Positions 27,112-36,855 of a DNA stretch of 47,054 bases are shown in pieces; the stretch's first letter is position 1; the number at the start of each line of letters is the position of its first letter. The translations under genes were made by a program, and so were the position numbers. Under the pieces are notes generated by a model. That model ran no database searches, was not told the DNA's origin, and was given only the letters and a program-made list of their open reading frames with translations. The stretch comes from Treponema sp. (GTDB taxonomy: Bacteria > Spirochaetota > Spirochaetia > Treponematales > Breznakiellaceae), in NCBI GenBank assembly GCA_031257675.1, contig JAIROG010000044.1:1-47054 (forward strand), in the 5' to 3' direction.

Positions 27112-28485
27112 ATGGAAAGTTTTTTTGCGGTGGTGGGGGCTATTTCAGGCTTCTTCTGGAACGTCCTTTTTTTGGTTGGACTGGTGGGCGGGGGGATATA
27201 CCTTAGCGTCAGGCTCAAATTTTTTCAGATCCGGCATCTGCCCTACATCATCAAGCAGACTTTCGGCAAGATTTTTGACAAAGGCAAGGGAGAAGGCACG
27301 GTACGCCCCTTTCAGGCGGCTGCCACCGCGATGGCTTCCACTATCGGCGCTTCAAATATCGTAGGAGTGTCGGCGGCTGTCGCCTTTGGCGGTCCGGGCG
27401 CGCTGTTCTGGATGTGGGTGATTTTTCTGTTGGGAGGCGCCACTAAATTCACCGAGGTTGTGCTGGGCGTTTACTACCGGCAAAAGAACGCGGACGGACA
27501 CTATATAGGCGGACCCGGGTACTACATGACCAAGGGGTTTCCCATAAAGTCTGTTGGCAAGGCTATGGCTCGCGCCGGGGCGTTCGTCGCTATGGTATAC
27601 TACCTGCCGTCCATAGCTACTCAATCCATCTCTCTGATTCAGAACGCTGAAACTATGGGTATCAACAAGTACCTTGCTGGCGCAATATTGATGGCGCTGG
27701 TCGGCGCCGTGGTGTTGGGCGGACTCCTTCGCGTGGCTAAAACTGCTGACAAGATGGTGCCAATCATGTTCCTGCTGTATTTTATAGGCTCTCTGGTCGT
27801 ACTATTTTCCTATGCGGACAATATCATCCCCTCTCTCATTTTAGCGGTTAAGTCGGCTTTTACCGGAACCGCGGCCACCGGAGCTTTTATTGGCGCTGGG
27901 TCGTCTATGGCTATCCGTATGGGTCTCGCCCGCGCCACCTATTCCTGCGAAGCGGGCATGGGATCCGCTCCCATCGCCCACGCCGCCGCCATTACCGACC
28001 ACCCGGTCCGCCAGGGGCTGTGGGGCGTTTTTGAAGTGTTGGTGGACGGTCTTGTCTGCACCTTGTCCGGTCTGGTGGTGTTGACAAGCGGCGTATGGAA
28101 AGAGATCGGCGCGAATGTGGCGTTTACCATGCCCGCGGCCGCCTTCCAAAAGGTGCTGGGCAATGCAGGCGGCTATATTGTCACCATCAGCCTTTTCCTC
28201 TTCGCCCTGTCAAGCATCATCGCCGTCATCTGGTACGGCGAAAAGCTGGTGGAATTTTTCTTCAATACAAAGATTTCAAAATATACCCGCGTTCTCTATA
28301 CGCTTAGCGTCATGCTGGGCGCTTTTTTCGGGGTGGAGGCGATTCTCGCCGTGCTTGACCTTGCCAACGCGCTGATAATCCTGCCCAATCTGATCACGAT
28401 CTTGGCGCTAAGCCCTCTTGTGGCAAAACTTACCAAAGAGTATTTCTCAAGCGATCTGTATTACCTCAAAGATATTAAAAAATAG
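27112..28485 (+). CDS. AGCS family sodium:alanine/glycine symporter
   Basis: 457 residues, with about ten to eleven membrane helices. Family blocks are visible: FQAAATAMASTIGASNIVGV near residue 75 (the substrate/Na-site helix), GGPGALFWMWVIFLLGGATK, then FTEVVLGVYYR, GGPGYYMTKG, and EAGMGSAPIAHAAA near residue 290. It imports alanine or glycine with Na+ across the inner membrane. The ATG at 27112 follows AAGGAGTGCGAT, whereas the upstream in-frame start at 27016 lacks a site and would add 32 unsupported residues. It lies about 90 bp after the M20 peptidase gene and is likely co-transcribed. Confidence 0.92.
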   Translation: MESFFAVVGAISGFFWNVLFLVGLVGGGIYLSVRLKFFQIRHLPYIIKQTFGKIFDKGKGEGTVRPFQAAATAMASTIGASNIVGVSAAVAFGGPGALFWMWVIFLLGGATKFTEVVLGVYYRQKNADGHYIGGPGYYMTKGFPIKSVGKAMARAGAFVAMVYYLPSIATQSISLIQNAETMGINKYLAGAILMALVGAVVLGGLLRVAKTADKMVPIMFLLYFIGSLVVLFSYADNIIPSLILAVKSAFTGTAATGAFIGAGSSMAIRMGLARATYSCEAGMGSAPIAHAAAITDHPVRQGLWGVFEVLVDGLVCTLSGLVVLTSGVWKEIGANVAFTMPAAAFQKVLGNAGGYIVTISLFLFALSSIIAVIWYGEKLVEFFFNTKISKYTRVLYTLSVMLGAFFGVEAILAVLDLANALIILPNLITILALSPLVAKLTKEYFSSDLYYLKDIKK

Positions 28486-28553
28486 CGATATGCCGCGGAC
28501 GGCAATGTCAGCGCGTATGTGTGTCCGTGGTGTTTCTCTAAAAAGAATTTATT

Positions 28554-28589
28554 CCGCGCTGGATAGGCCGCGCCGCCTATCCAGCGCGG
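28554..28589. repeat. perfect 15-bp inverted repeat downstream of the symporter gene
   Basis: CCGCGCTGGATAGGC - CGCGCC - GCCTATCCAGCGCGG. A very stable hairpin about 70 bases after the symporter stop. Without a T-run it may act as a Rho-independent pause or mRNA 3' stabiliser, or be a repeated palindrome. Confidence 0.75.
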
Positions 28590-28651
28590 CGATCCGGCGT
28601 CCGCAGTTGACAAACCGGCGCGATAGCGCCACAATATGGGTGTGGAAAGCT

Positions 28652-29206
28652 ATGAAACGAAATAAAGAGCTGTTGTTGTCTGAATTGAATTCTTTGCCCG
28701 GATTGTCTTCTTTTAAGAAAGAGCTTGAATGTATAGTTGACGTTTTTATTGCAAACGAAAAAAAGGCGGGAAGCGGAAAAAAGTCCGATAAATTCCTGCG
28801 TCTCGTTTTTTCAGGGAACCCGGGCACAGGAAAATCAACAGCCGCAAGGATACTAGGCGGCATATATGGTGAATTAGGCGTCCTGTCCAAGGGGCGCTTT
28901 GTTGAGATTAACCGTTCGGATCTGGTGTCTGAATATAGCGCTCTTACCTCGGCAAAAATACGGGAAGCCGTGTCAAAGGCGAAAGGCGGCGTCCTGTTCA
29001 TTGATGAAGCGTCTTCGCTTTCTGAGAACAAGACTGAGGCGGCGCATGGAGCCATTGACACGTTGCTGGCGCTTATGAGAGACAATCAGAATGATTTGCT
29101 TGTTATACTTGCGGACTATCCTGATAAAATGAAGGAATTTTTAAATTCCAACGCCAGCCTCGCATCCTGTTTTCATGTCATTGCGTTTAATGATGATAAT
29201 TTTTAA
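28652..29206 (+). CDS. AAA+ ATPase of CbbX/SpoVK type, C-terminally truncated
   Basis: 184 residues. The N-terminal LNSLPGLSSFKKELECIVDV is the usual CbbX/SpoVK lead-in. Walker A is FSGNPGTGKSTAARIL and Walker B is GGVLFIDEASSLS. A sensor-1-like LLVILADYPDKM segment follows. Family members continue for another ~90 residues with the arginine finger and the sensor-2 lid; here the frame stops at FNDDNF. It is probably a decaying or domain-only protein. The ATG at 28652 (weak GGAAAG site) is preferred to an upstream frame that overlaps the symporter gene. A small GGCGC-GATA-GCGCC hairpin lies at 28617-28630. Confidence 0.75.
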   Translation: MKRNKELLLSELNSLPGLSSFKKELECIVDVFIANEKKAGSGKKSDKFLRLVFSGNPGTGKSTAARILGGIYGELGVLSKGRFVEINRSDLVSEYSALTSAKIREAVSKAKGGVLFIDEASSLSENKTEAAHGAIDTLLALMRDNQNDLLVILADYPDKMKEFLNSNASLASCFHVIAFNDDNF

Positions 29207-29235
29207 AAAATTGTTGTAAAAGAGAGCAATTTCCA

Positions 29236-29265
29236 AACGGCTAACCGCCGCACGGCTAACCGCCG
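29236..29265. repeat. 15-bp tandem duplication before the gyrA promoter
   Basis: ACGGCTAACCGCCGC occurs twice in tandem, ending four bases before the -35 box. Confidence 0.8.
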
Positions 29266-29268
29266 CCT

Positions 29269-29297
29269 TTGACAAAAGTCATTTTTTGTATTATACT
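29269..29297 (+). promoter_or_regulatory. gyrA operon promoter
   Basis: TTGACA (29269-29274), a 17-bp spacer and TATACT (29292-29297). The untranslated leader is ~190 nt. Confidence 0.85.
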
Positions 29298-29301
29298 GAA
29301 T

Positions 29302-29455
29302 TTGTTCCAAAAAGCGAGCTATGTTCGGGTTGGTGTTGGAACAAGCGCGTGGAGAGCATTGCCGCTTCCTTATAAATTAAGTGATTGCGGCGCGCGTGAT
29401 TTTCTCCAAATGCAAGAGGCTGTTCCAAAAACTGTCGCCCTGCGCGTTTTGGAAC
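29302..29455 (+). promoter_or_regulatory. structured gyrA leader with two CCAA/TTGG hairpins
   Basis: Hairpin 1: TTGTTCCAA (29302-29310) with TTGGAACAA (29336-29344). Hairpin 2: GTTCCAAAA (29422-29430) with TTTTGGAAC (29447-29455). The arms of the two hairpins are related to each other and to those in the rplU leader. No small gene is supported in the leader. Confidence 0.65.
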
Positions 29456-29495
29456 GGCCTTGCTATAAAAACATACTTTAAAACAAGGAAACACT

Positions 29496-31988
29496 GTGGC
29501 AGATACCGAAACCGCATACGGCGCAGCTGGCGGCGCAACCAGCGATGAGAGTACAACCGGGAAAAGCAAAGGAAAAATTATTCCGGTTGCGATAGAAGAT
29601 GAAGTTAAAACCGCATATTTGAATTACGCCATGTCTGTTATTGTGGCGCGGGCGCTTCCAGACGTGAGGGACGGCTTGAAGCCCGTGCATCGCAGGCTCC
29701 TCTATTCCATGGACGAGCTTGGATTGCGCCCCAACGCCGCGACAAAAAAAAGCGCGCGCATCACCGGCGACGCCATGGGCAAGTACCACCCGCACGGGGA
29801 CATGTCCCTGTACGACGCGCTTGCGCGTATGGCGCAGGATTTTTCCCTTAGATACCCGCTCGTGCAAGGGCAGGGCAACTTCGGATCAGTGGATGGGGAT
29901 CCGCCTGCGGCGTCCCGCTACACCGAGGCGAAGCTCTCCCGTTTGGGCGACGAAATGCTCCTTGACTTGGGCAAGGAAACCGTGGATTTTGCGTCCAACT
30001 ACGATGAATCCCTGAAAGAACCGGTGGTGTTGCCCGCCGCGGCGCCGAACCTTCTGGTGAACGGCTCCAGCGGCATTGCGGTGGGCATGGCGACGAACAT
30101 GGCGCCCCACAACCTCCGCGAAGTGTGCGATGCGGTCTGCGCGTACATTGACAACAACGACATTTCAATAGAAGAGTTGATGCGCTTCATCACCGGACCT
30201 GATTTCCCCACAGGCGGCATTATTTTCGGGCGCGGGGGCATACGGGAGGCGTACAAAACCGGCAAGGGCAAGGTGCTGGTGCGGGGCAGATTCGCCATTG
30301 AGTCGAGCAAGACCGGCAAAGAAAGCGTTGTCTTTAACGAGATTCCCTATGGCGTGAACAAAGCCGCGCTCATGGAACGCATCGGCGTTTTGACGCGGGA
30401 AAAGGAAATTGACGGCATAGCCAGCGCCAATGACGAATCCGACCGCGATGGCATGCGCATTGTCATTGATCTCAAGAAGGACGCCATGGTGAAGCTTGTG
30501 CTGAACCAGCTTTTTTCAAAAACGGCGTTGCAATCCACTTTCGGCATCATAAACCTGGCGCTGGTGAACGGCAAGCCCCAGACCCTGACGCTCAAAGAGC
30601 TTATCGCGTACTTTGTAAACCACCGTGTGGACGTGGTCTCCCGCCGGACGCGGTACGACCTCCGCAAAGCCGAAGAGCGGGCGCACATATTGGAAGGCTT
30701 GGTCATCGCGTTGTCGAACATAGACGAAGTTGTGCGCGTCATAAGGGCGTCGCGGGATATAAGCGCCGCCAGAGAGACCCTTGAAACCTCGTTCAACTTA
30801 TCCGAAGCCCAGAGCCACGCAATCGTAGAGATGCGGCTTGGAAGGCTCACCAGCCTTGAAATTGAGAAAGTGCAAGCCGAGTTGTCCGAGTTGAAAATGC
30901 AGATCGTCTATTTCAAGTCCCTGTTGGCTGACAAGCGAAAACTATTTTCCGTTATAAAAGAGGAGACGCGCGGCATTGCCGAACGGTTCGGAGACGCCCG
31001 GCGCACAGAGATCGTTGAGGACGAGATTGAGAGCATCGACATTGAAGACCTTATTATGAAGGAAGATATGATGGTGCTTATCTCAAACCTTGGATACATC
31101 AAGCGGGTGCCGGTGTCCGCGTACCGCAATCAGGGACGCGGCGGCAAAGGCATGATCAGCGCCAAACTAGCGGAAGATGACTTTGTAAAACAAATTTTTG
31201 TCGCCTCGACCCACGAATACGTCATGTTCATCACCAACGACGGCAAGGCGTACTGTCTCAAGGTGCATGAGTTGCCCGAAGGTTCCCGCATCTCGAAAGG
31301 CTCCCACATCAAAAGCCTCCTGATGGTGTCTCCCAATGAGGACGTTACCGCGACCGTTTCGCTCAAGGGGTTTTCCGAAGACCAGTTCCTTTTTATGGGA
31401 ACCGCGCGCGGCGTTGTCAAAAAAGTGAAGACGAGCGAATTTTTCAATGCCAGAACCAAAGGCATCCGCGCCATCAACCTTGACGAGAGCGACAAACTCG
31501 TGAGCGCCCTGCTTACTGGCGGTTCCGATGAGGTTGTGCTGATTTCCCGCAAGGGGCAGGCGCTCCGTACCCACGAGCGGCAGGTGCGGGCGATGGGCCG
31601 GGCGTCGCGGGGAGTTATAGGCATGAAGCTGGATGACGGTGACGAGCTTGCCGGCGTGCTCAAGGTGGAGGAGCGTGAGACCATGTTGCTCCTTTCCGAG
31701 TACGGCTACGGAAAGCGCATTGAATTCAGCGAATTTTCACCGCACGGTCGGGGAACCGGCGGACAGAAGATATACACGGTCGCCGAAAAAACTGGAGATC
31801 TCGTAGGGTGCGTAAACGCGCTTGAAAACGACGAGATCATGTGCATCACAACCCAAGGCAAGTCCATCAAGATCACGGTCGGCTCCGTTCGGGTTATGGG
31901 CAGAACCGCCCAAGGGGTGCGTATCCTCAATATTGAAAAGCCTGACTTCGTGGTGGGCGTTGACAGGATCGCGCAGGAGAATGAATAG
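29496..31988 (+). CDS. gyrA: DNA gyrase subunit A
   Basis: 830 residues. With GyrB it introduces negative supercoils. The breakage-reunion domain contains the active-site tyrosine in [13 protein letters not shown] (Tyr142, equivalent to E. coli Tyr122) and the quinolone region [20 protein letters not shown]. The C-terminal beta-pinwheel has the GyrA box NQGRGGKGM, which marks gyrase rather than topoisomerase IV. An extra ~20-residue, Gly/Thr/Ser-rich N-terminal tail precedes the usual start. GTG start, with AAGGA seven bases upstream. The position equal to E. coli Ser83 is Met (Met103). It is the first gene of a four-gene unit; the next gene begins directly after its stop. gyrB is not in the window. 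Confidence 0.96.
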   Translation: MADTETAYGAAGGATSDESTTGKSKGKIIPVAIEDEVKTAYLNYAMSVIVARALPDVRDGLKPVHRRLLYSMDELGLRPNAATKKSARITGDAMGKYHPHGDMSLYDALARMAQDFSLRYPLVQGQGNFGSVDGDPPAASRYTEAKLSRLGDEMLLDLGKETVDFASNYDESLKEPVVLPAAAPNLLVNGSSGIAVGMATNMAPHNLREVCDAVCAYIDNNDISIEELMRFITGPDFPTGGIIFGRGGIREAYKTGKGKVLVRGRFAIESSKTGKESVVFNEIPYGVNKAALMERIGVLTREKEIDGIASANDESDRDGMRIVIDLKKDAMVKLVLNQLFSKTALQSTFGIINLALVNGKPQTLTLKELIAYFVNHRVDVVSRRTRYDLRKAEERAHILEGLVIALSNIDEVVRVIRASRDISAARETLETSFNLSEAQSHAIVEMRLGRLTSLEIEKVQAELSELKMQIVYFKSLLADKRKLFSVIKEETRGIAERFGDARRTEIVEDEIESIDIEDLIMKEDMMVLISNLGYIKRVPVSAYRNQGRGGKGMISAKLAEDDFVKQIFVASTHEYVMFITNDGKAYCLKVHELPEGSRISKGSHIKSLLMVSPNEDVTATVSLKGFSEDQFLFMGTARGVVKKVKTSEFFNARTKGIRAINLDESDKLVSALLTGGSDEVVLISRKGQALRTHERQVRAMGRASRGVIGMKLDDGDELAGVLKVEERETMLLLSEYGYGKRIEFSEFSPHGRGTGGQKIYTVAEKTGDLVGCVNALENDEIMCITTQGKSIKITVGSVRVMGRTAQGVRILNIEKPDFVVGVDRIAQENE

Positions 31989-33062
31989 GTGTACACGAGG
32001 GTAATGCAAGAATCAGTCCCTACTCCCATTGTGAATGGGATGCCGGTTGCCGGAACATGGAAACATTCTTTTGAATATGTCAATCTTCTTGAGATTTCCA
32101 GACCATTTGCAAAACCTCTGCCCAAAGCGATGAGAGACTCCCGCATCAAAGAATGGCAGAACTTTCTGGTGCAGGATGAACGCTTCCTGCTTGAAGCGAC
32201 GTTGAGCAATGTAAAGTTCTACCGGTGGGCGCAGGTGTTTCTCTACGATAAGGAGAGCGGGCAGAAGCTCTGGTACCGCAAAATCCTGCCGTTTTCAGGG
32301 TGGCGAATGCCTTTGACGCTTTCCAACGCTTCTGTTGACAGCCGTTCCTACGGCATATTTTTCCGCATCCACAATTGGCTTGACGCGAACATAATAAAAG
32401 TCGATCTTGACATTGAGCCGACCTCTTCGCGCCCTTCGTTCACCGCCCACCTGGAATTTGAGATTGATGAGACGAAACTTGAGCCAATGGCGGTAAGCCT
32501 GCTGTTTTCGGAAGAGCGGTCCATGTATTCTTACAAGGCGTTGTCGCCGGTGCGGGGCGACATGGTTTTCGGCGGGCGGCACCTGTCGCTTGGCGGCGCG
32601 AAAACCGCCGGGCTCTTTTGTGATTACAAAGGCTATTATCCCTACCGGATGAATTCGACATGGTGCAACGCCTTTGGGTTCGTCGCGGCGAAAGAGCAAA
32701 CCGATCAAAAAAAACTCCGGCGCTATGGGTTCAGCATAGCGGAGAATCAGGCGAAGGAAACGTTCAAAAACAATGAAAACGCGCTGTGGGTCGAAGGCAA
32801 GCTGACGCCCCTGCCGCCTGTACGCATCACCCAACCGAACGGGATTCAATCGGACTGGGTAATTCAAGACATGGAGGGCATGATAGACCTTGTGTTTACG
32901 CCTAAAGAGCAGGTTTGCAATGAATTGAATTTATTTATAACAAATGTGGAGTATAATATACCATTAGGGTATTATAATGGCATGTTGGTCACTACAGAAG
33001 AAGAACGCATACATGTTCATAATCTCTGTGGGTTGGGGCAAAAATTATATATGAGGGTGTAA
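31989..33062 (+). CDS. DUF2804 family protein
   Basis: 357 residues, predicted cytoplasmic and all-beta. Family-like blocks are KEWQNFLVQDERFLLEATLS, LWYRKILPFSGW, YSYKALSPVRGDMVFGG and DYKGYYPYRMNSTWCNAFG. It resembles the DUF2804 family, which has a lipocalin-like fold and no established biochemical role. The GTG at 31989 directly follows the gyrA stop and has AGGAGA nine bases upstream; an in-frame ATG at 32004 is the alternative. Coupling with gyrA is positional and gives no functional clue. Confidence 0.8.
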   Translation: MYTRVMQESVPTPIVNGMPVAGTWKHSFEYVNLLEISRPFAKPLPKAMRDSRIKEWQNFLVQDERFLLEATLSNVKFYRWAQVFLYDKESGQKLWYRKILPFSGWRMPLTLSNASVDSRSYGIFFRIHNWLDANIIKVDLDIEPTSSRPSFTAHLEFEIDETKLEPMAVSLLFSEERSMYSYKALSPVRGDMVFGGRHLSLGGAKTAGLFCDYKGYYPYRMNSTWCNAFGFVAAKEQTDQKKLRRYGFSIAENQAKETFKNNENALWVEGKLTPLPPVRITQPNGIQSDWVIQDMEGMIDLVFTPKEQVCNELNLFITNVEYNIPLGYYNGMLVTTEEERIHVHNLCGLGQKLYMRV

Positions 33063-33063
33063 T

Positions 33064-35145
33064 ATGGGAAAAAGAAAAGCAGTCTATGCGCCTGGTGAAT
33101 TGGAGAAAGTGCGCGGGCGGTTAGGCGATGTCGACCGTGACGAAGCGTTGCGTATGGCTAAGATTTTGGGCGGGGAAATCGGTGTGGAACGAGAGGGCGA
33201 ATATTCCGCGCAAAACGCATCGTCCGCGAAAGCGAAGGCGGCAAAGCCCGGCGGATCACGCCCGGTTTCGAAAGCCTCAAAACCACCAAAACCATCAAAA
33301 TTACCGAGACGCCGAATTGAAGTCGTGTCTGAGGAAGCGTCTGTCTTGAAAGAGCCTATGGACATAGGGACAAACGATTCCGGCGACGATCCCTCAAAGC
33401 CATTGGTACAGAGTTATTCCGAGCGCCTCAAAATGGACAGGCTGGCGTCTCAACCCGCTTTTGATATAAAAACTCTGTCGCAGACCGTGAAGTCGGCGTT
33501 CTCTTTTTTTACGAGACCGGAGGATTTTGTCGCGCCGTCTTTTGTCAATAAGAGGATGAATGAATATTACAGGGTGATAGAGACTCTCGTCGTTTCCACA
33601 AGAACCTTGTTTCCCAGAAACAACGCGAAACGCAATGAACACATGAGACAAATATCGCTTTTTGCCTATTCGGTGCTTGATGTCATCAGGCATTGGAACA
33701 TTGAACGGATAGCGGGCGACATGGCGAAGATGCAGTCGCGTTCCAGAAACGTAAAAGTGAAAGACTTCGCCGGCATTATACAGGCAATCTACAAGCCGCT
33801 TTTCGTGCTGGAGGCTTTAGTTCCTGAAGTTCACATAAAAGGGTGTTATAAACTCCTCTACATGCAACTGTCTATAGAAAATCCCCTTGAAGTGAGCAAG
33901 TACCAAGAGGTGGTGAAAAATACGCTGGCCGCATTTAACGTCATTCGTAAAGATATTCGCATCCGTATGTATCCGATCTTAATGAAGCTCGTGTCTGACA
34001 AGTGCTTGCCTTGTGACGCTTTCTTTCGGCAACGGAGAAAATGCATCATGGCGTTTATCAAGTTCGAGGAATCCGAGAAAATTGCGCCGGTGGACATGCT
34101 GGCTTCGGCAAAACGAGCGTTCAAGAGCGATCCCGTCGAAGAGCGGTCTGCCGCAACAGTGGAAAAAGAGTCGGCTGAAGAGGTGAGAAAACAGGCCGCC
34201 ATGGCGGAAAGGAGTGCCGTTGAGAGAGGGCTGAACCATCTTGAAATTATGTTTCCCGAAGCGGGCTGGAGCAACCTGCCTGATTACCCGGATCTCTATC
34301 CGTATTTCCGGGGTATTTTGCAGATGATAAAAGGGTACGAACTCATTGCGCCGACAGACCCCATGCATCAATTGGTCATCCTTGCGCGTATTATTGAGGA
34401 ACTGCTTATTGGATTGCGTTCCGTAACGTTCACCATATTGTCCGATGAGGAAGCCAAAGAAGGCGAAACGTATCTGTCCGAAGAAATGACTGCCATCATA
34501 AACAACTGGCATGATTATATCGCCGAAAGTGTTGATAAAGAGTACGTCTCCCGTTTAAGCGAGTACTGCCAGGCGCTCGCCGAAGCTGAGGACGTCCGGA
34601 AGTCGTCTTTTGGGCGGCGTTTGGTTGATGAAATGTCTTTTGCAAAACGCCTCTACTTTCTTCCGCACCTGCGCTATACGGCTCAGAGTTCAACGACTAC
34701 GTCCACGTTCCAGAAAAAAGACATCCCTTCATTGTTCCGTGAGGTGCGAAAATTGCGCGAAAACCTCACCATTGTATATGGGGAAATAGAGAAAGGCATG
34801 AAAGCGGGCGGGCCGGAAGCCAACGCTATATGCGAAGGGATTGCCAATCCGTGGAAACCTTATGTGTTTCAAGTGGCGGGACCCATTTCAAAACGCCTTG
34901 ATGTGCTCTTGGGGCAAAAAAAGCGGCACAACGCCTCGTTGATTCTCTTTACGCTTTCCGTTACCATCGTGTTGGATTATTTCCTGAATAACGCGGACAG
35001 TTGGGCGTACAATCCCCCTAATGATATTCTCTTCCGCAGCATTGAAGGGCAGGGTGTTGTACCGCAATTCGGCGTGGACGAAAAAATAGATGTCGACGCC
35101 ATTTTTAAGTGGAAGCTCAAAGAACGGGCGGCTCAAAAATCCTAA
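33064..35145 (+). CDS. large helical protein of unknown function
   Basis: 693 residues. Residues ~45-85 are a Lys/Pro/Ser-rich flexible segment. The rest is predicted to be mostly helical, with charged and aromatic residues and no signal peptide, TM or catalytic motif that I recognise. Blocks that may be conserved are SFFTRPEDFVAPSFVNKRMN, PLFVLEALVPEVHIKGCYKL and RLYFLPHLRY. The ATG follows GAGGGTG and sits one base after the DUF2804 stop. The next gene, an NtrC-type regulator, starts 18 bp later. It is probably a lineage-restricted spirochaete protein (inference). Confidence 0.7.
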   Translation: MGKRKAVYAPGELEKVRGRLGDVDRDEALRMAKILGGEIGVEREGEYSAQNASSAKAKAAKPGGSRPVSKASKPPKPSKLPRRRIEVVSEEASVLKEPMDIGTNDSGDDPSKPLVQSYSERLKMDRLASQPAFDIKTLSQTVKSAFSFFTRPEDFVAPSFVNKRMNEYYRVIETLVVSTRTLFPRNNAKRNEHMRQISLFAYSVLDVIRHWNIERIAGDMAKMQSRSRNVKVKDFAGIIQAIYKPLFVLEALVPEVHIKGCYKLLYMQLSIENPLEVSKYQEVVKNTLAAFNVIRKDIRIRMYPILMKLVSDKCLPCDAFFRQRRKCIMAFIKFEESEKIAPVDMLASAKRAFKSDPVEERSAATVEKESAEEVRKQAAMAERSAVERGLNHLEIMFPEAGWSNLPDYPDLYPYFRGILQMIKGYELIAPTDPMHQLVILARIIEELLIGLRSVTFTILSDEEAKEGETYLSEEMTAIINNWHDYIAESVDKEYVSRLSEYCQALAEAEDVRKSSFGRRLVDEMSFAKRLYFLPHLRYTAQSSTTTSTFQKKDIPSLFREVRKLRENLTIVYGEIEKGMKAGGPEANAICEGIANPWKPYVFQVAGPISKRLDVLLGQKKRHNASLILFTLSVTIVLDYFLNNADSWAYNPPNDILFRSIEGQGVVPQFGVDEKIDVDAIFKWKLKERAAQKS

Positions 35146-35163
35146 TCTACCTGTACGTGCGGC

Positions 35164-36540
35164 ATGAAAAATATTCTTATCGTAGATGACGAAGAGGGCA
35201 TTCGGAAAACCCTGGGACTCATTCTGGAAGATGAGGGATACCATGCGCTCGGCGCGGAAGACGCTCTCGTCGCGCTTGATATGCTGATGAAGGAAGAAGT
35301 CAATGTTGTTTTCCTTGATGTGTTGCTTCCCAACATGGGCGGGCTTGCGGCGCTTGAAAAAATCCGCGGCAGACATCCTGATATTGAGATAGTAATGATT
35401 TCCGGTCATGCCTCTGTGGATATGGCGGTGCGCGCCGTGAAATTAGGCGCGTTCGATTTCTTGGAAAAACCGCTCTCCCTAGACAAGGCGCTTGTCACCT
35501 GCCGGAACGCCCTTTCTTTGCAGGCGTTGAGAAAGGAAAACATCTCGCTCAAGCGGAAGTCCGGCGTTCAACAAGAAATCATCATAGGGACAAGCAAGCG
35601 GATCGAACAGGTGAGGAAGCTGGTGAAGCAGGTTGCCGCAAGCGATTCCCGCATCCTCATAACCGGCGAAAGTGGCGCGGGAAAAGATGTTGTCGCGCAG
35701 GCGATTCACCACTATTCCGGCAGAAAAGACGCGCCTTTCGTAGAAGTCAACTGCGCGTCCATTCCGGACTCGCTCATTGAGAGCGAGTTGTTCGGACACG
35801 AGAAGGGCGCTTTTACCGGCGCGGTGTCGAACCGCGCCGGACGCTTTGAGATGGCGGATCATGGGACGCTTTTCCTTGATGAGATCGGCGACATGTCCCA
35901 GTCGGCGCAGGCAAAAGTGTTGCGCGTCATACAGGAACAGAAGATAGAGCCGTTGGGCGGAGAACGCTCAATACCGGTGGATGTCCGCATCATAGCGGCG
36001 ACCAATAAGGATTTGGAAAAGGAGTGCGAAGCCGGACGTTTCAGGCAGGACCTGTTTTTCAGAATCAATGTCATTCCGGTCTATATGCCTCCGCTTCGGG
36101 AACACTCCGATGATGTGCCGGCGCTTTTATCCTATTTTCTGGGCAAGATGGGCAGCGAAAAAGCCGCCTCCATAACCTTTGACGAGTCTGCCCTGCGTAT
36201 GCTCCTTTCCTACAAGTGGCCCGGCAATGTGCGGGAGCTGCGGAACCTCGCCGAACGCATCGTGGCGCTGTCTGAAAGCAGCCGCATCACCGGCGGCGCC
36301 ATCGCCGGTTTATTGCGGAAACCTGACGGAACCCCATTCGGAAACCGCGAAGACGAGCCGATTTCGGCGGACATGCGGGCGCTTCCGTACAACAAGGCGA
36401 AGGAGGCGTTTGAAAAAGAGTATTTGGCATGGCATTACCGCAAAAACGGTTGCACTATAGCCAAAACCGCTGAAGCCATTGGCGTATACCCCGGCAATCT
36501 CCACGCGAAATTAAAGAAATACGGCATTACAAAAAAATAA
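35164..36540 (+). CDS. sigma-54-dependent NtrC-family response regulator
   Basis: 458 residues. The receiver domain (1-120) has the acidic pair DDEEG, phospho-acceptor Asp52 (VVFLDVLLPNMGG) and the Lys of FDFLEKPL. The AAA+ domain (~140-375) has Walker A GESGAGKD, the sigma-54 contact loop GAFTGA, Walker B TLFLDEIGD and the arginine region FRQDLFFRINVIPV. A Fis-type helix-turn-helix lies at the C-terminus (TAEAIGVYPGNLHAKLKKYG). It activates RpoN promoters on phosphorylation. No histidine kinase is adjacent; the partner and targets are unknown. It is the last gene of the gyrA unit. The start has no strong ribosome binding site. Confidence 0.93.
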   Translation: MKNILIVDDEEGIRKTLGLILEDEGYHALGAEDALVALDMLMKEEVNVVFLDVLLPNMGGLAALEKIRGRHPDIEIVMISGHASVDMAVRAVKLGAFDFLEKPLSLDKALVTCRNALSLQALRKENISLKRKSGVQQEIIIGTSKRIEQVRKLVKQVAASDSRILITGESGAGKDVVAQAIHHYSGRKDAPFVEVNCASIPDSLIESELFGHEKGAFTGAVSNRAGRFEMADHGTLFLDEIGDMSQSAQAKVLRVIQEQKIEPLGGERSIPVDVRIIAATNKDLEKECEAGRFRQDLFFRINVIPVYMPPLREHSDDVPALLSYFLGKMGSEKAASITFDESALRMLLSYKWPGNVRELRNLAERIVALSESSRITGGAIAGLLRKPDGTPFGNREDEPISADMRALPYNKAKEAFEKEYLAWHYRKNGCTIAKTAEAIGVYPGNLHAKLKKYGITKK

Positions 36541-36546
36541 TTAATA

Positions 36547-36575
36547 TTGACAAAACGCGAATAATCTACTATACA
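36547..36575 (+). promoter_or_regulatory. lexA-holA promoter
   Basis: TTGACA (36547-36552), a 17-bp spacer and TATACA (36570-36575), starting 7 bp after the stop of the upstream regulator gene. Confidence 0.75.
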
Positions 36576-36855
36576 TATACTAATGAGCCTTTTCCAGACG
36601 CGAATTGCGAAGCGTATTTCAAAGCGTATTTCAAAGCGTATTCAGTCGTAATTCGGAGCGTTTCGCTCGGCGAGTTGCGTTTTGGAACCATAGTTCGTTT
36701 TGGTCTTGAAAAAGGCTTTTGTGAAAAACTTTTGAAAAAGCGGTCTAAAGGCGGCTTTCCCAGTGGCTCCGGCGATTACCGGCGCTGAAGTTTGGGAAAG
36801 CATTGAGCGTAAGCGTACAAAATACTGTTACTGTACAAGAATCATGGGAGGGCTT
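36576..36855 (+). promoter_or_regulatory. long lexA leader with tandem repeats and a candidate operator
   Basis: About 280 nt between the promoter and the lexA ATG, with no supported gene. It holds a 12-bp tandem repeat AGCGTATTTCAA (36611-36634 plus a partial third copy) and a GCCTTTTCCAGAC segment that may pair with a distal AAAAAGGC. An inverted repeat GTACA-N12-TGTAC lies at 36815-36836, just before the ribosome binding site. The last could be a LexA or other repressor site; the spirochaete LexA box is not fixed by sequence alone. Confidence 0.45.

Noticed and set aside
36763-36855. Extended lexA N-terminus
   Set aside because: The LexA helix-turn-helix starts at the ATG at 36856 with a strong ribosome binding site; the extension covers the leader palindrome.
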